In this document: piece after piece, positions 9,771 through 22,281 of the stretch
How positions within the stretch are numbered: the stretch's first letter is position 1
Layout of the letters: every line of letters begins with the position of its first letter
Assembly (NCBI GenBank): GCA_033980235.1
Contig: CM067065.1
Coordinates: 26,738,336-26,802,335, forward strand
DNA length: 64,000 bases
DNA from: Diadema setosum
Taxonomy: Eukaryota; Echinodermata; Echinoidea; Diadematoida; Diadematidae
Direction: 5' to 3'
Notes under the pieces: model-generated
Seen by the model: the letters and a program-made list of their open reading frames with translations, nothing else
What the model was told of the DNA's origin: nothing
Database searches by the model: none
Program-made: the position numbers and the translations under genes

Positions 9771-10840
9771 GTGCTCTAATTGTGATCCTTAAACCTGATG
9801 CAAATCATTACAGCCCTGATCGATTCCTATGATGGGTGGGGGGTTAAAAGGGTTTTCATTGGAAACAGCAAACGCGTTTAAATTCAAATTTCAATTCATT
9901 TTACATTTTTCCCACAAATAGCACAGAAAGTATAATTACAGAACATACATTAGATGGAACTTCATCGGATTGTACACAAGTTTGTCCTGGCATTTAAAAC
10001 ACAAGGACCGTATACATGAGAGTTACACTATGCTCATAATGCGATGAATATGATGGAGAATGCGTAAAAGCAAGCTTATACAGCCGTAGGTCCCGTGATA
10101 AATCAGACTAGGGGAACTATTACAGATATGTTTTAGACCATACTATAACTGGGGGAGACCATGGAGGAAAATGTGAATGTATTAATCTGTAATATTTGGT
10201 TAGTCATGAAAATCTTCTAATAAACAAAACGCACTGATCTGCGATTGTGTGATTCATGGCATATCCTACCAGTTGCAATGGGCATGGACGATGCATGTAG
10301 TATCTCACTGCAAATTATTCTCCGTGAGCCCAAGTGATTAGGGGTGCGGTTTTTTTTTTTTTTCGCTGACTGTCGTATTAACAAGTCCCCTCAGTAGTCC
10401 AGTATTTATTTCATCGTACCACACAGTTAATACATGATCACCACGTAGGACGGTACATTCACCACATCACTGGTTAATTGCATGAATTTAACCAACGCAC
10501 TTTACTTTACAATGATTGATCCCATGTTACATAGTTCAGGAACTTTTCATTTTACAAACATGCAATATTATGTAGCTTTCATTCTGCCCTGTAAATTCCA
10601 GATTTTTTCTAATGATATCTGTACGGTATTTTGAAACAATTCACCCGTTACGTATGATTTGACAAGACAATCTGACCTAATAATTACCTATGCCAAATCA
10701 TATATTCCTGCTTGTGTAAACTGACCTTTTTTCTTCTTTTTCTTCTTATTTTTATTTAAATTCATTGTATTTGTTATTCATTGCTTGGTTTGTTGTTGTC
10801 TTCTTTTTGGTTGGGGTGCGGTGGGTGGGGGATCGATTGG
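9771..10840. other. Gene-free intergenic stretch
   Basis: No domain-bearing ORF. It contains a T-run near 10351-10363 and a GT-rich segment at about 10790-10830. Confidence 0.5.
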
Positions 10841-10984
10841 TTAAGCCGGTTTAACCTGGAAATAAAATAATGTAATGTCCCAAAATACCACAGTACAATA
10901 ACTGTTGTACTGTCCTATGGTACTGTTCTGTGGTACTGTCCTGTACCACACATCAGTGTCTGTGCTGATATAATTTATTATGTA

Positions 10985-11235
10985 TGTTTGTCCTGTACGT
11001 ATGTGGTACTGACAAGTACCTTTAGGGAGTATCATTCGAGCCTGTGACACAGTATCACACAGTTCCTGTGGTAACATATATTTGTGTGGTACATTGTGTG
11101 GTACTGACAAGTACTTCAGGGAGTACCCTACAAGCCTGTGGTACAGTACCACACAGTTACTGTGGTAACATTGTTCGTTTATGGTACATTGTGTGATACC
11201 GGCAAGTACCACTGGGAGTACCACATGTCTTTTTG
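10985..11235 (+). repeat. Tandem repeat, about 94 bp x 2.5
   Basis: Units begin near 11003, 11098 and 11191 with GTGGTACTGACAAGTAC (the last GTGATACCGGCAAGTAC). The blocks GGGAGTA, CAAGCCTGTGG and ACTGTGGTAACAT recur. The preceding 10890-10960 holds further degenerate GGTACTGTCC repeats. Confidence 0.8.
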
Positions 11236-11240
11236 GGGGG

Positions 11241-11242
<2 letters not shown>

Positions 11243-11288
<46 letters not shown>
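11243..11288. repeat. (TA)n microsatellite
   Basis: An uninterrupted TA run of about 23 units, followed by a short GA run. ORFs spelling Y-I-Y-I here are repeat artefacts. Confidence 0.95.
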
Positions 11289-11291
<3 letters not shown>

Positions 11292-11299
11292 ACAGAGAG

Positions 11300-13036
11300 A
11301 GAGAGAACATACATACATCTCATCGCATGGGTGGTAAGACCTTGTATCTCAAAATTTGGTGAAAATTACTGGGGGGATTAATGGTCAGATAATCAGTTGA
11401 GGGATGTCCTTTCCAAATCCTAACTGTACTACCCCCAAAATTAAGTTACCATAAAACTTGCATGTCAAAGGAAGGCTTTCGCGTTTAATACAGTGCTTTA
11501 GCTGCCTGGTTTCTTTGTGTGTTTTTTTTTTTCTCTCTCTCCCTCTCCTGAACATTTGACATTTTGTAGGTACGAGGCCTTGTCATTGCATGTAGAATAC
11601 CGTGTTGATAATGCATTAAAAAAACAAAACAAAACAAAAAAACGTACCTTCTCTCATGAGGCTGGAGTTGAAACTGGTCACGTTTTGAATCCTTGTAGGA
11701 CATCCCTTCCTTTTCAGGTGTTAACGCACGCTTGTCAGCCATGCTTGCCTGTGATGTGTTAACGTCGAATGTGACGACTCAGGGACTGATGCTTGCAGGC
11801 GGTTGAAGAGACAGTTGAAGATAATTCGTTCTATCCTGGCGATACCACGTAGTGAACCACGCAGTCCCGATGAAGGGCGTAGTTATAGAACCAACTCAAT
11901 CCATGATCTGCATTGATATAGACGCATGAAGATCAATACATTGATTACTGTTGTTGTCATATAGCAATATACTTAAATTTTGTCAGGGCTGGGCACCTAT
12001 TTTATTCACCAATTTCTTTTCATTTTACAAATTTCCTCATGGATAGATAATATGGTACAAATGAGGAAAACAAAAAGCTATTTTTGTTCTCCGTTTTTAA
12101 CGGAATTAGGCGTACGATCAGTACATTCGAACACGAATAAAATCTACACGTACCACAGATTGATAACAGATTGAAAATGAAAAAAAAAAGAAGAAAAAAT
12201 TTGATTTGGAGCTATTGGGGATAGTGGAACCAACGTTGATCTCACAAAATACAAGCAGAATATAATGAATGCAGATGGATATATAAGTTAGATTAGTGAA
12301 TATTTTAAGGTACGACACCATAAAACATTTACATTTTCTTTCTTTTTTGTTTTTGTTTGTTTACTTCCTTTGGGGGAGGGGAGGGGTGAGAGAAACGTGT
12401 GTTTGTGTGTGGGGGGGGGGGGGACGTAGTACACTAACTCATACCTGCAGGCATGTCTCTAGCATTGGAAATCCAATATACACTATTGAATAGAGTGGAC
12501 ACAACTGTTACACAAAGCAAATAAACAAAGTAAAAGTTGTTCAGAAGGAATCATAATGTTCTGATATTTTTTGTGACAGAGGTGTGCCAAGTACACTTAT
12601 CAGTGCAATGTGTGACTGCTCCTCTACCACTCAGGACATGGTTCCCAAATATATAATTATGATGTTCAATGATTAGCGGTGAACTATCGACGCGATAACG
12701 TAGTGGTTCGGCCATTTTAAAAGAATTGAAAGTTCGTTTAATTTTCAAGAGCTTCGAGAAAGTGAGTCTTCCGCGAAATACTTTATAGGATGGTGTCCAT
12801 CAGAGCACGTGAATACAGAAAATCAACTTTCTACAGGATATAATGATGTTTTACAATGTTTTATTTGTTATAACACAATTCAACCGATATTTTATTTGCA
12901 TGATAGAAGAATATGAAAGTTGCCCCTACATTTTTTTATTTACTAGATGTTACCGCACCTATATGACCAGTGTGCCAGTACTGTTCCTATAAGCCTCTTT
13001 GATCATGATCCATTATTTTACTCTATATGATATGAT
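11300..13036. other. Gene-free stretch
   Basis: No gene recognised. It contains CT-rich tracts (about 11520-11550), a G-run at about 12410-12423 and AT-rich sequence. The ORFs are short and lack domains. Confidence 0.5.
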
Positions 13037-13239
13037 ATATATATATATATGGGTCAGAATTTTGAACGATGTACAATTGAGCCAAAACAAGGCAAAAATT
13101 AAAAAGTAGGAAATTCTCCAAAATATTCATCGTACCTAAAAGAGTATAACTCAAGCTTTAATATGAACCCAATTATACTAGGATTTTCCCAGAGGAACAA
13201 GTTTTTATTCACCGCTGAAGTTTACCATGTCCAGAGCAG

Positions 13240-16200
13240 CGAACGTCCGTGAGGAATACAGCACATATACTTGAATACCATTTAACATAGTTTGCAAAGA
13301 TCTGATTTAGTTCAAAATCCTAACGAAGTATTTCAAGGGACATGTGTATGTGCTTGCAGAATATTAAGCTTGTACTCTTAACCTGTATGTAATGGTAGAC
13401 AACTGATGATTTAACTAAATTCGTCGTTTCTGTTGAAATATTGCTCTTCCGCTAAACACTTTCTCCACTTTACGCTTATGTTACAGAAACTCAATATTTT
13501 GACCTCTTATTTCACTATCCCATACTTTAATCCTCACTCCCAAATAATAATATACCTTTTTAAGATGTATCTGGTCTAGGCAGTCTCTATATTCACACCC
13601 AACAAACATAGCATAGTTTTCATCACGGAGGTTCGCGTGTAGCTCACGGACGTTCGGAACAAACAAGATGCAGCTCTCTTGAGTTGGAAACGCATTCTAC
13701 TCACAACAAACAACAATTTCATGTCGAGAACAAACACCTCTGCAAAATCATGAATATATATTACCAATTCTCAATTATGTAAGCTTGTTTATCTTCTCAT
13801 ACTGAGGAATCAAAGAAAACAATGTTTCAATCTCTCGTAAATGAACGTACAAACGTACGTGTAATCTCAGTAACGTAGTCCATCCTTGCGAACGAATATA
13901 TTTATCAAAATTTCGTTATCATGAAGTAAAGATTCAGGTCCTAAATTGTTATCTAAAGTCTACAATGCAAAATTTGCTTATAACGAACATGGTCACAGCT
14001 AAAATTATGACAAAGAATTAACATAGATAGACAACAGAAATGTGCTCCGTTATAGAAATACGAAGTTTAACTGGGGAGGGCAAACGAATACGTTGGGAAG
14101 AAATCCCTCTATGTTTGCTCCTTGTGTTACACACTGTTACCGAGGAGAATTGTGTGTTATCATATTACTCAGAAATGATAATAGGTTCGATACTGCGAAG
14201 GTTCGTCATAACAAGACACAATAAGTCCATATAACTTGGATGGATGTTTGTGACTCCGATATCATACAGTATGGTTTGTTATAACAAACATTTTGTAGTG
14301 CGTCATTTCGGAGGCTCGTTATTCATACAGTTTGTCAATACGAAAATTGATAGAGTTCGTATAATTATGAAGCTTCTTTATTCGGTAAATGATAGGAATC
14401 TCCGAAGGTTAATCGAAAGGTTTATTTATTGGAACATGAAAAATCATATTCGCTTATCCAAATGTGGAGAAACAAGTTAACAACTAAAATCCTCCAAATT
14501 TCAAAACCTCATAATAACCGTTTTCACCTAAACGAATATCAGGCCCTTTCCACTTTCAGAAGAACGGACCTAAAAATAATGATACTTAATATTTATTTTT
14601 CGGACTAACAAACTTTCGGAATAAGAAAATTTTTAATAACAAACCTCCTTAATTAACTACAAACTCTTTTTTTTCCATTTTCGGAATAACAAATCTTTGG
14701 ACATCGGAGTAACGAATCTTAGGAAGAGCGAACGTATCAAAGTGCAACCTTAAACCTATTATTAATCATTACTTTTGTTAGCATGTGTTTTCAAAGTAAG
14801 CACAAAAGTACAAACAAATTGACGATCTCTCTGTCTCTTAAATACAAAATGAAAAAAAAAATCTCGGAAAGAATTACAAATGAACATTGCTTTTCATTGA
14901 TGAGTATAAAACAACACCATGTGATGATAAGCGGAAGATTTGTTTGTTTTCATCAGACAATAATTGTATAATGCATTATTTTTGTTCGCTTGTGACGGCA
15001 TTTCGATGAATAAAAAACACAAACAAACAAACAAAAACTTCTCCAGAGGAAGTTGGTGCAACGGGAGTGCACTGGCAATTCTTTTCTCTGTGTGTTGGAG
15101 CTCGATCCCTTTTCTGTTTCTCAGTCATTTTCATCCAACTGCTTCCACGTCCTTTTGAAACTTTTCCATTTATATGAGTATAAAACATCACCATGTGATG
15201 ATAAGCGGAGGATTTGTTTGTTTTCATCAGAAAATAATTGTATACTGCATTATTTTTGTTCGCTTGTGACGGCATTTCGATGAATAAAAAACATAAACAA
15301 ACAAACAAAAACTTCTCCAGAGGAAGTTGGTACAACGGGAGTGCACTGGCAATTCTTTTCTCTGTGTGTTCGAGCTCGATCCCTTCTCTGTTTCTCAGTC
15401 ATTTTCATCCAACTGCTTCCACGTCCTTTTGAAACTTTTCCATTTTGTATTCAACACATCCCCATTACAGACTTCTCTCGTCATTATCCTGCATGTGATT
15501 ACGTACACTTTTCGGATTTGTTTTGGTTTGTTTTGTTTTGTTTCCGTTTTCTGTTTGGTCGCAGCATGCCCAGGCTATTGAGGGAATGAGAGAAAAATCG
15601 TCATGAAGAGAAAAATAAGAATGAATTAAGGCATTTAATTTCGTGGCAATTACAGCGAACGTCCGTTATGGAGACCAAAACTGGATGTGTTCTGTTTGAG
15701 TCGGCAGCTGCCATACTCAAAAGATAAACACTTGGCGCACCTGTCACTAAAAAGTTGCACTGATCCTCTTTCTCCTACTATGTAATCCATTGACTTATTC
15801 TACCAACGAACATCCGTGACCAAAACGTTTTCCTTTTGTTACTACAAGTAAATTGAGTGCTGAACATTATTCACTTTGGGTATGAGCGGCTCGGTGATTT
15901 GGTAACATTTTCAACTAACATTAACTTTATGTGCAGTGATATATTTGTAATTATCTGAAATTTCCTTTCTCGGACAAAACGTCCGTGAGCGAAACTTTCA
16001 GAACCTGTAACAGTAAAAATTGTTTCCAGATCCTCATTACAAAGAAATTTAAATGCACAGAAATTACAGATTACGCAAAATTCCATTTACCTATAACTTT
16101 GTTTTCAGTGTTTAGCTGTTTTTGTATAATTAGAGGGAAAACAAGCGTAAAATTGTGAGTAAATTTTCAACTGTTTGTTCATCATGATCACATAACGCCT

Positions 16201-17078
16201 TAAAAATTCTGAAACTACTGCCCTAAACTCATTGTTTACTTTGTAAAACTTTATTTGTGGCTATTTGAGCTAAAAGTTTTAAAGAATACAGGACACTTTC
16301 GGGACAAGTTATCTCTATCGAAGGGATTGCATACGTCACGGACGTTCGCTGGAATTGTCACGGACATTCGTTCTACTGATAGGGCCATGTTCCGGGACGG
16401 ATAACTAATCGGCAGAGAGTACCTAGCCTTCCCAACTCTTTCGAAAATTTGAAAAGGTATTGTTAACAAGAAATTTGACATTCTTACAACATATGTATTG
16501 CTCAGAGGGGGATCAGGAGGTGAATTTTCAGAGGAAATATTAATTATTTGCTTGGTTTTCGGTGAATTGCATGGTCCAAAAACTGCGGACAAGCCTCAGT
16601 CCGCTCCAAAAATAACATGCAGCTCCTCGGCTAGAGAGCCAAAGGTAAAATGCACCTTCGTCATCAAAGCAAGATGGTGTCCTACTCGAAAACGTTTAAT
16701 CATCACGGACGTTCTTTTTTTCTCGGAGGTTCGTCTAAAAATATAATTTCGGTTCCTGTTTGACAAAGGATGGACAGAAACTCAAAACAAACATATTATC
16801 GTGTGGCTAGATCTTAGTTGATTACGACTCAGAACAATATCACCAATAACGTTTAATGGGATACGATCTTTATTGGAAAATAGCGGAAGGACGTCCGTGA
16901 CGAAAACTGAGTATAATTTTGCGTAAAAGAATATTAAGTTCCATGTACAGCCAGCAGACGTACAATTTTTGCAGGATATGTTCATTAGGTGGAACACCAA
17001 ATTTTCGTATACATTACAGTTGGAACAACAAAGTAGAATTTGCAACAGCGATAGAAATAAAAGCATCACGGACGTTCG
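13240..17078. repeat. Dispersed motif TCACGGACGTTCG, about 11 sites
   Basis: Sites, either orientation, exact or with one to three changes: 13240-13252, 13623-13635, 13644-13656, 15656-15667, 15807-15819, 15977-15989, 16336-16348, 16358-16370, 16703-16714, 16889-16900, 17066-17078. I have not noticed this word elsewhere in the window. Repeated short words near transposon ends are known as subterminal binding sites for transposases; that role here is inference. Confidence 0.8.
14901..15447 (+). repeat. 274-bp tandem duplication
   Basis: Two nearly identical units begin at about 14901 and 15175 with GAGTATAAAACA. They include a CAAACAAACAAA run, CTCCAGAGGAAGTTGG and TTCATCCAACTGCTTCCACG. The parallel ORFs in the two units are a result of the duplication. 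Confidence 0.9.
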
Positions 17079-17445
17079 TCTGCTTAGGACTTTGATATTA
17101 CAATTGTTCTCTGTGATTTTATACGTGCTCATAAAGTTATAATTTTGTGGTTCATACCCATCAGATATTAGATGCCACGTACGCTTAAAAATGCACACCA
17201 TTAGTTTGAAAAACAAAAATTATTGTGAAAATAGCGTTTTTACCGTATTTTTACGCTTTAAGTCCTTGTCAAATGAAAAATATCAGGCAAAAGTCAACCA
17301 AACCATATATTTCCTGAAAGGAAATTTACCAATCTTTGAGATGACATGAAAATATCTGGTTTCTTAGATCATCCTGGCGTGTTCTAAGGGAAAGAATGTC
17401 ATAAGGTGCGAAAATTGGCGATTGTACATCGTTCAAAATTCTCAT

Positions 17446-17447
<2 letters not shown>

Positions 17448-17497
<50 letters not shown>
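17448..17497. repeat. (TA)n(TG)n microsatellite
   Basis: A TA run passes into a TG run directly next to the GTGACC end of the following MITE. Confidence 0.9.
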
Positions 17498-17500
<3 letters not shown>

Positions 17501-18186
17501 ACCTTGCACCTCAAAACAAACAAAAAGTCGCCAGACATGAATTTTTAGCTATAACCATATTCTGAAAGAGCAGACTTTAAGCTTTAAAATGATGTATAAC
17601 TCAAATCAAAAGGACTCTCCTAACCTATCTAAATATTGGAAAGGAAGCACAAACTCAGGAAAAGTGTGAACCGAGAAAAGAGGCTCTGAAGTACAGTGTC
17701 TATTTAAGCGCTTAATCTTTACCAAACCGTGCTGGCTGTGCGATGAATGGGACAAAAAACAGGAAGTAAACCACCAGAGTAACAACAATGAAGGGATTAT
17801 CAGTTTAAACTGAAATTTAGCATGCCTCATTAAAACATTCTTTCCATAATTAATGCCAACTTTCAAAGCAGTAGCACTATCCTTTCAAAAGTTATTAGAG
17901 TTGAAAGTGAAGAGTGTTGACAAGGTTTTTCAGGAATGAAAAAGGGATTCTAAAGACACACCTAATCACACTATTCTACTAAAAATGTTCGAGATAAACT
18001 GCTAAAAAAACACACTTTCCTGCCCGTTTTATGACACCAAATTTTAGCATAATGTAAGAGAAGACCCGCTCTTTCAGAAAATATGAAAAAGTCAAGTTCG
18101 GCTAGGTTGACCCATTTTACTTATTTTCAGTCCTCACGCAAAATCAGTGTGTGCGACTTTATGTTTGTTTTGAGGTGCACGGTCAC
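17498..18186. mobile_element. GTGACC-family MITE
   Basis: 689 bp, from GTGACCTTGCACCTCAAAAC to GAGGTGCACGGTCAC. It lies in TA/TG repeats, so the target duplication cannot be read. Same orientation as the copies at 779 and 22282. Confidence 0.9.
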
Positions 18187-18770
18187 ATATATATATACCT
18201 TTTGGGGAACCAAACATTTTTTTTTTTCTTCTGGCTGACTAATTTCAGATAAAATAGTATATCACGTTGCAGCTTTTGGAGTCTTCTCAATGACAACTCC
18301 ATACAAGGGCAATCACGCACACACATAATCACACATAAGAACACACTCTAAACAAGATAAACTAACATGGAGTCTAGACAATTAATGTAATGTCTAATAA
18401 ATGACCATGTATTATGTTGTTTTGTCTTTTTGTTTTTGGTTCTTGAAATACCTAAAGTGTAAGCATAATCTATTTTGCAAACTCCAAGGGAATTACTAAA
18501 CAGACAGAAACAAATCAACAATTTTGTACACCCAGTGGGCTGCAGCTGAATTATCCATCCTTACATAAATCATAAGGGCTCCATTCAAATGTAACTGAAG
18601 GTCCAATTGATTCGAGTATCGGTGTCCCAAACGCGCAATGGCTCGGAATCACAAATGGGCAATTCCGTATGGTAAGGGCAAAAACAGCAACATTCAAAGT
18701 TAAGTAGATGCTCAGAAATTTAAGTTTCCCGTACAGACGGATTGTTGTATTACGGAAACCCCCCCCCCCC

Positions 18771-18803
<33 letters not shown>

Positions 18804-19046
18804 TTTCCAATAACTTTCCTCGTTTTTGTTGTACACACTTTCAAAGTTGGAAGACTATTTATTGTATTTATCTAAAATTTTACAATATTAAATGAAAATT
18901 CAAGATGAAACAACTTAAATGTCTCTCTGCTTTAACCATACTTCCACATCTTTCTTCCTATGCTTCAACAATCACACTTAATGAAGCATTCAGTCGCTCT
19001 CATGATATTTTTTTGAGAATTTTTCAAAATCTACTGACAAATTGAT
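18187..19046. other. Gene-free stretch with C/A homopolymers
   Basis: A run of about 11 C is followed by about 30 A (18761-18801). No gene recognised. Confidence 0.5.
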
Positions 19047-19334
19047 GTAATTACGTTACCATAAAATTGAAAAAAGTTTTCTCCTGAACAAACTAATCAC
19101 TTATTTTTTTCTCCCCTTCTAAATGTTCTCTCTACATGCGACTCCCTGAAAACTCACAAAACATTTTGTGAAATATCTCCTTCAGTTCTTCTGTAATTGT
19201 GGTAACGGAATTACATGGTAACGGAATTACACGCACATCTAATATGGAAGACAATGACATAACCTACTTTCGTGCCAATATGTATGTGAACTGTTCATGA
19301 AATAGCTTCAGGGCATTATCATTGAGCTTAGTGT

Positions 19335-19910
19335 TAAAGGACAAGTTCACCTTCATAAACATAAGGATTGAGAGAATGTAGCAATATTAGTGGAACACAT
19401 CATTGAAAGTTTGAGGAAAATCAGACAATCCGTTCAAAAGTTATGAATTTTTGAAGTTTTTGTGCAGTACCCGCTGGATGAGAAGACTACTGCAGTGTAT
19501 GAATACCTTAGATGTCACATGCGTACAACAATATAAGGAAAATATAAAGAGAATTTCACAAAATTCCATCTGTTGAAAAAAGTATACATTCCCCTGACTC
19601 GTTACCGACAAATGTTATGGGTAATATTATTCCCCCTGCCTTTAGAAAGAGGCAAGTCAAGTGCTCTTTTATTATGCGAAAAAAAGTGAAAATATGTTGA
19701 ATTTTCTTTTACATTTTCTTTATACTGTTGTACGCATATGTCTCACAAGCTGTAGTAGTCTCCTCATCCAGCGGTTCCAAGACAAAAATTTAAAAAATTC
19801 ATAATTTTTGCATCGATCGTCCAATTTTCCTCAAACTTTCACTGATGTGTTCTACTAACATTGTTGCATTTTCTCAATCCTTATGTTTATGAAGGTGAAC
19901 TTGTCCTTTA
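19335..19910. mobile_element. TAAAGGACAAG foldback element with 10-bp target duplication
   Basis: The 576-bp element begins TAAAGGACAAGTTCACCTTC and ends in its complement; pairing continues inward through ATAAACATAAGGATTGAG and beyond. Flanks AGCTTAGTGT (19325-19334) and AGCTCAGTGT (19911-19920) form a 10-bp duplication with one mismatch, close to the 8-10 bp typical of Mutator-like elements. Non-coding. Confidence 0.82.
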
Positions 19911-20295
19911 AGCTCAGTGTTAGTGATTGGCGGTAAAGGAGTGAAAGTTGAAATACATGTATGGTATGATACACTGACATGACTCAGCATGGCTGGATGC
20001 CTAACAGTGAGTCCTGACATCACAGTACACACTTGACAAGACTTCTTGTGCTGGAAATCTCCTCCCTTCTTTCACCTTTTCTCATGTACAAGAACTACAT
20101 GGAGACTGTGCTATTAAACTGATAACTTTATAAGGTTTGCTACAGATACTCATTCTCAAATGTTAAAAATCATACTGAATTCTGAAATATCAATGTATAT
20201 TGTCTTGCTAAAAAGTCTCATGGTTTCATACAAAATCTAAGTATAGTGATGAGGGACTATTGAATGGGTGTGATGCAGCATAAATTGAACAAAGG

Positions 20296-20766
20296 TTAGA
20301 AAGAAGAGGAAGGACATAAAATGTCTTTAAAAGGAAAAGAGAGCATTGCTGGGGTTACTGACAGAGAGAAATGAACAGGATAATTTTTATGAGGAAAGAT
20401 CAAGAATTTAAGAGAAGGATCATGCACATTGTGATAGAACCGATTAGAAGTCATTATTTGAAGCGTATGCCCACTGAATGTGACATCTTTGATCTTTCTG
20501 TATGCTAAAGGCTTTATCATTACCAAGTCGATAGTCTGACCTTTTATTGAAAAAATTAATGTCCTGTTTTCATCCTCAAGTCCTTTATCTTTAATGGTAA
20601 GTGTATGACTATGACCTTTCATCTGTTTCTTAATCTTTCCTCCACAGAGGCTATGTATTTTCATTTTCATGCCCATTTGATACACAACATCTGCTACCCT
20701 TTGATATTTGTTCTTTAATCCTTCCTTCTTAAAAGGAATAGAAAAAACACCATTTGCGATGAACAT
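20296..20766 (-). CDS. Hypothetical ORF, 156 codons, unrecognised
   Basis: This is an unusually long open frame for this AT-rich DNA and is not low-complexity. The product is basic and mixed in composition, with segments such as Q-T-I-D-L-V-M-I-K-P and F-Y-H-N-V-H-D-P. I recognise no domain. A stop codon precedes the ATG directly. It sits between the GTAATTCCGTTACC clusters and follows another minus-strand ORF (20884-21102), so the two could be parts of one decayed or spliced gene. It may be spurious. Confidence 0.3.
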   Translation of the reverse strand: MFIANGVFSIPFKKEGLKNKYQRVADVVYQMGMKMKIHSLCGGKIKKQMKGHSHTLTIKDKGLEDENRTLIFSIKGQTIDLVMIKPLAYRKIKDVTFSGHTLQIMTSNRFYHNVHDPSLKFLIFPHKNYPVHFSLSVTPAMLSFPFKDILCPSSSF

Positions 20767-20883
20767 TTACCCAGTCAGTAATTGTGATACAGCTCTAAAT
20801 TATAACATTCAGGCCTATACTTTCCCATCCTAAGAAGATTTTTAATATTAAAGTCAATGGGCTTCTGTTTTTACCTTTACTCT

Positions 20884-21102
20884 TCATATTTCCATTTGGT
20901 GTACAATCCAGTTTCCTTTCATACAAATGCCATTACAGTGTATTTTATCATTTGCTGTCAGGCAGTCAAAATACAACTTACTGCAAAAGAGAAGATGCAC
21001 ACTTCTTGTGAGTAAATATATGGCAACACTCAGGATGAGAAAATAGACAAAGTCAAAGAAGAAAGACAGAGACAGGAAACTTGTAGGAAATTCATAGGCC
21101 AA
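20884..21102 (-). CDS. Hypothetical ORF with one probable membrane segment
   Basis: 72 codons. Residues about 8-30 (F-L-S-L-S-F-F-F-D-F-V-Y-F-L-I-L-S-V-A) form a strong hydrophobic stretch after a short N-terminus, like a signal anchor of a type II membrane protein. It is followed by a cysteine-containing segment. A potential splice donor AAAG|GTAAAA lies just after the stop. No family recognised; it could be a first exon or chance. Confidence 0.25.
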   Translation of the reverse strand: MAYEFPTSFLSLSFFFDFVYFLILSVAIYLLTRSVHLLFCSKLYFDCLTANDKIHCNGICMKGNWIVHQMEI

Positions 21103-22260
21103 GTCGTGATTAAAGTCAAAATGGTCAAATCACTGTGGTGTTTCTAAAGACATCATTTGTGTGTGGTCAGAAGTAAATACTAACATTATTCATGGTTGAT
21201 TAATCTGACTCTAACTCAGTGAGCTGCCGATGGATTACTTTTCTATGAATTGACATAATTTGGTGGACTCACTCTAATGGTTAAATAAGTTGTAGTTTGT
21301 TAAAGTTATTTTGCTGTATTCTATTTCATTTTAGTTTAGTTCATTTTAAATAGGACTTACACTGTAAAAGAATTATCAAATTACACACTACATTATATAC
21401 CAGGGGGCAACTTCAGCTATTAGTAAAATGTCAAAAGTTTTTAGTGATTAATATAAGCCACAACATATAAATGATAATGATTTAGCACTGGTGCAATACC
21501 ATAATCATTTAAGAAAATTTTCTTTTCAATTTATGATTGAATTGTAATTTGTTATATTTGTCATTGAACCACAATTGCATCTTTTTACTTGACAAATTGA
21601 AAGTTTCAAGCATCCTTTGTATTAAACATTGTGTTCAATGATGGGGCTGCACACTGTGCTCTTGCACTGTAAATTGGCAGTTTATGATTTAGATTCGAAT
21701 TCAGTGTCAATTCGGAAGGTTTTTTTTCTTATTTTCTTGTGCATGTGCACATAATGTCTATGTACAATACTTATTACAATACATATCATCAATTATTGGC
21801 ATATTTAGGAAGAAGAAAACGGAGAAATCTGTCTTGCATGACATCAACAAAAGAAATACAAGAAAACTTGAGTATTGTTGACTGGATTTATGGAATTGTA
21901 CTTGTGTAGGGCTATTCTAGCGTAATTCCGTTACCATGTGTCTTAGATGTCATTTACCTGCAGAGTGTGAAATTCTTAGCTTGAAAGTAGGCAAATTTTG
22001 ATGGATGTGGTACTTACAAGTTACGAGATCTTGATTGACATAGTTACAACTTCAAATCACAGTTGTTAGCACGAAAATTTCATGCTTTTTGACAATAAAA
22101 ACTCATTTGGCACATACACACGTGTAGTAGTTCAAGGTCAAATGCTAGAGAGTACTTATTTAGTGGTTATATTATAGCTAAAGGCATAAACAATCTTTAT
22201 CAAGACATTTCAGAATACATGAGTACCAAGAATGTGTATTTCTCCTAAGGTATTTCAGAA
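21103..22260. other. Gene-free stretch
   Basis: AT-rich, no recognised gene. It contains one GTAATTCCGTTACC site at 21922-21935. Confidence 0.5.
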
Positions 22261-22281
22261 GGCGTAATTCCGTTACCATTT

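Larger units (their letters stand above)
13051..17447. mobile_element. 4.4-kb terminal-inverted-repeat block with 13-bp motif array
   Basis: The two ends are inverted copies of each other: GGGTCAGAATTTTGAACGAT at 13051 (running on through GTACAAT) and its counterpart ending at 17447, with 25 of 27 positions the same. Both ends lie in TA repeats, which hides any target duplication. Inside, the motif TCACGGACGTTCG or its complement recurs about eleven times (listed separately), with a cluster of CGGAATAACAAA-like words at 14240-14740. A 274-bp tandem duplication lies at 14901-15447. Minus-strand ORFs of 113 and 144 codons (16251-16592, 16782-17216) overlap the motifs and have no recognised domain. 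I read this as a large non-autonomous or decayed DNA transposon. Confidence 0.6.

Noticed and set aside
16251..17216. Minus-strand ORFs of 113 and 144 codons
   Set aside because: They translate through the repeated TCACGGACGTTCG motif and have no protein features; treated as part of the motif block.
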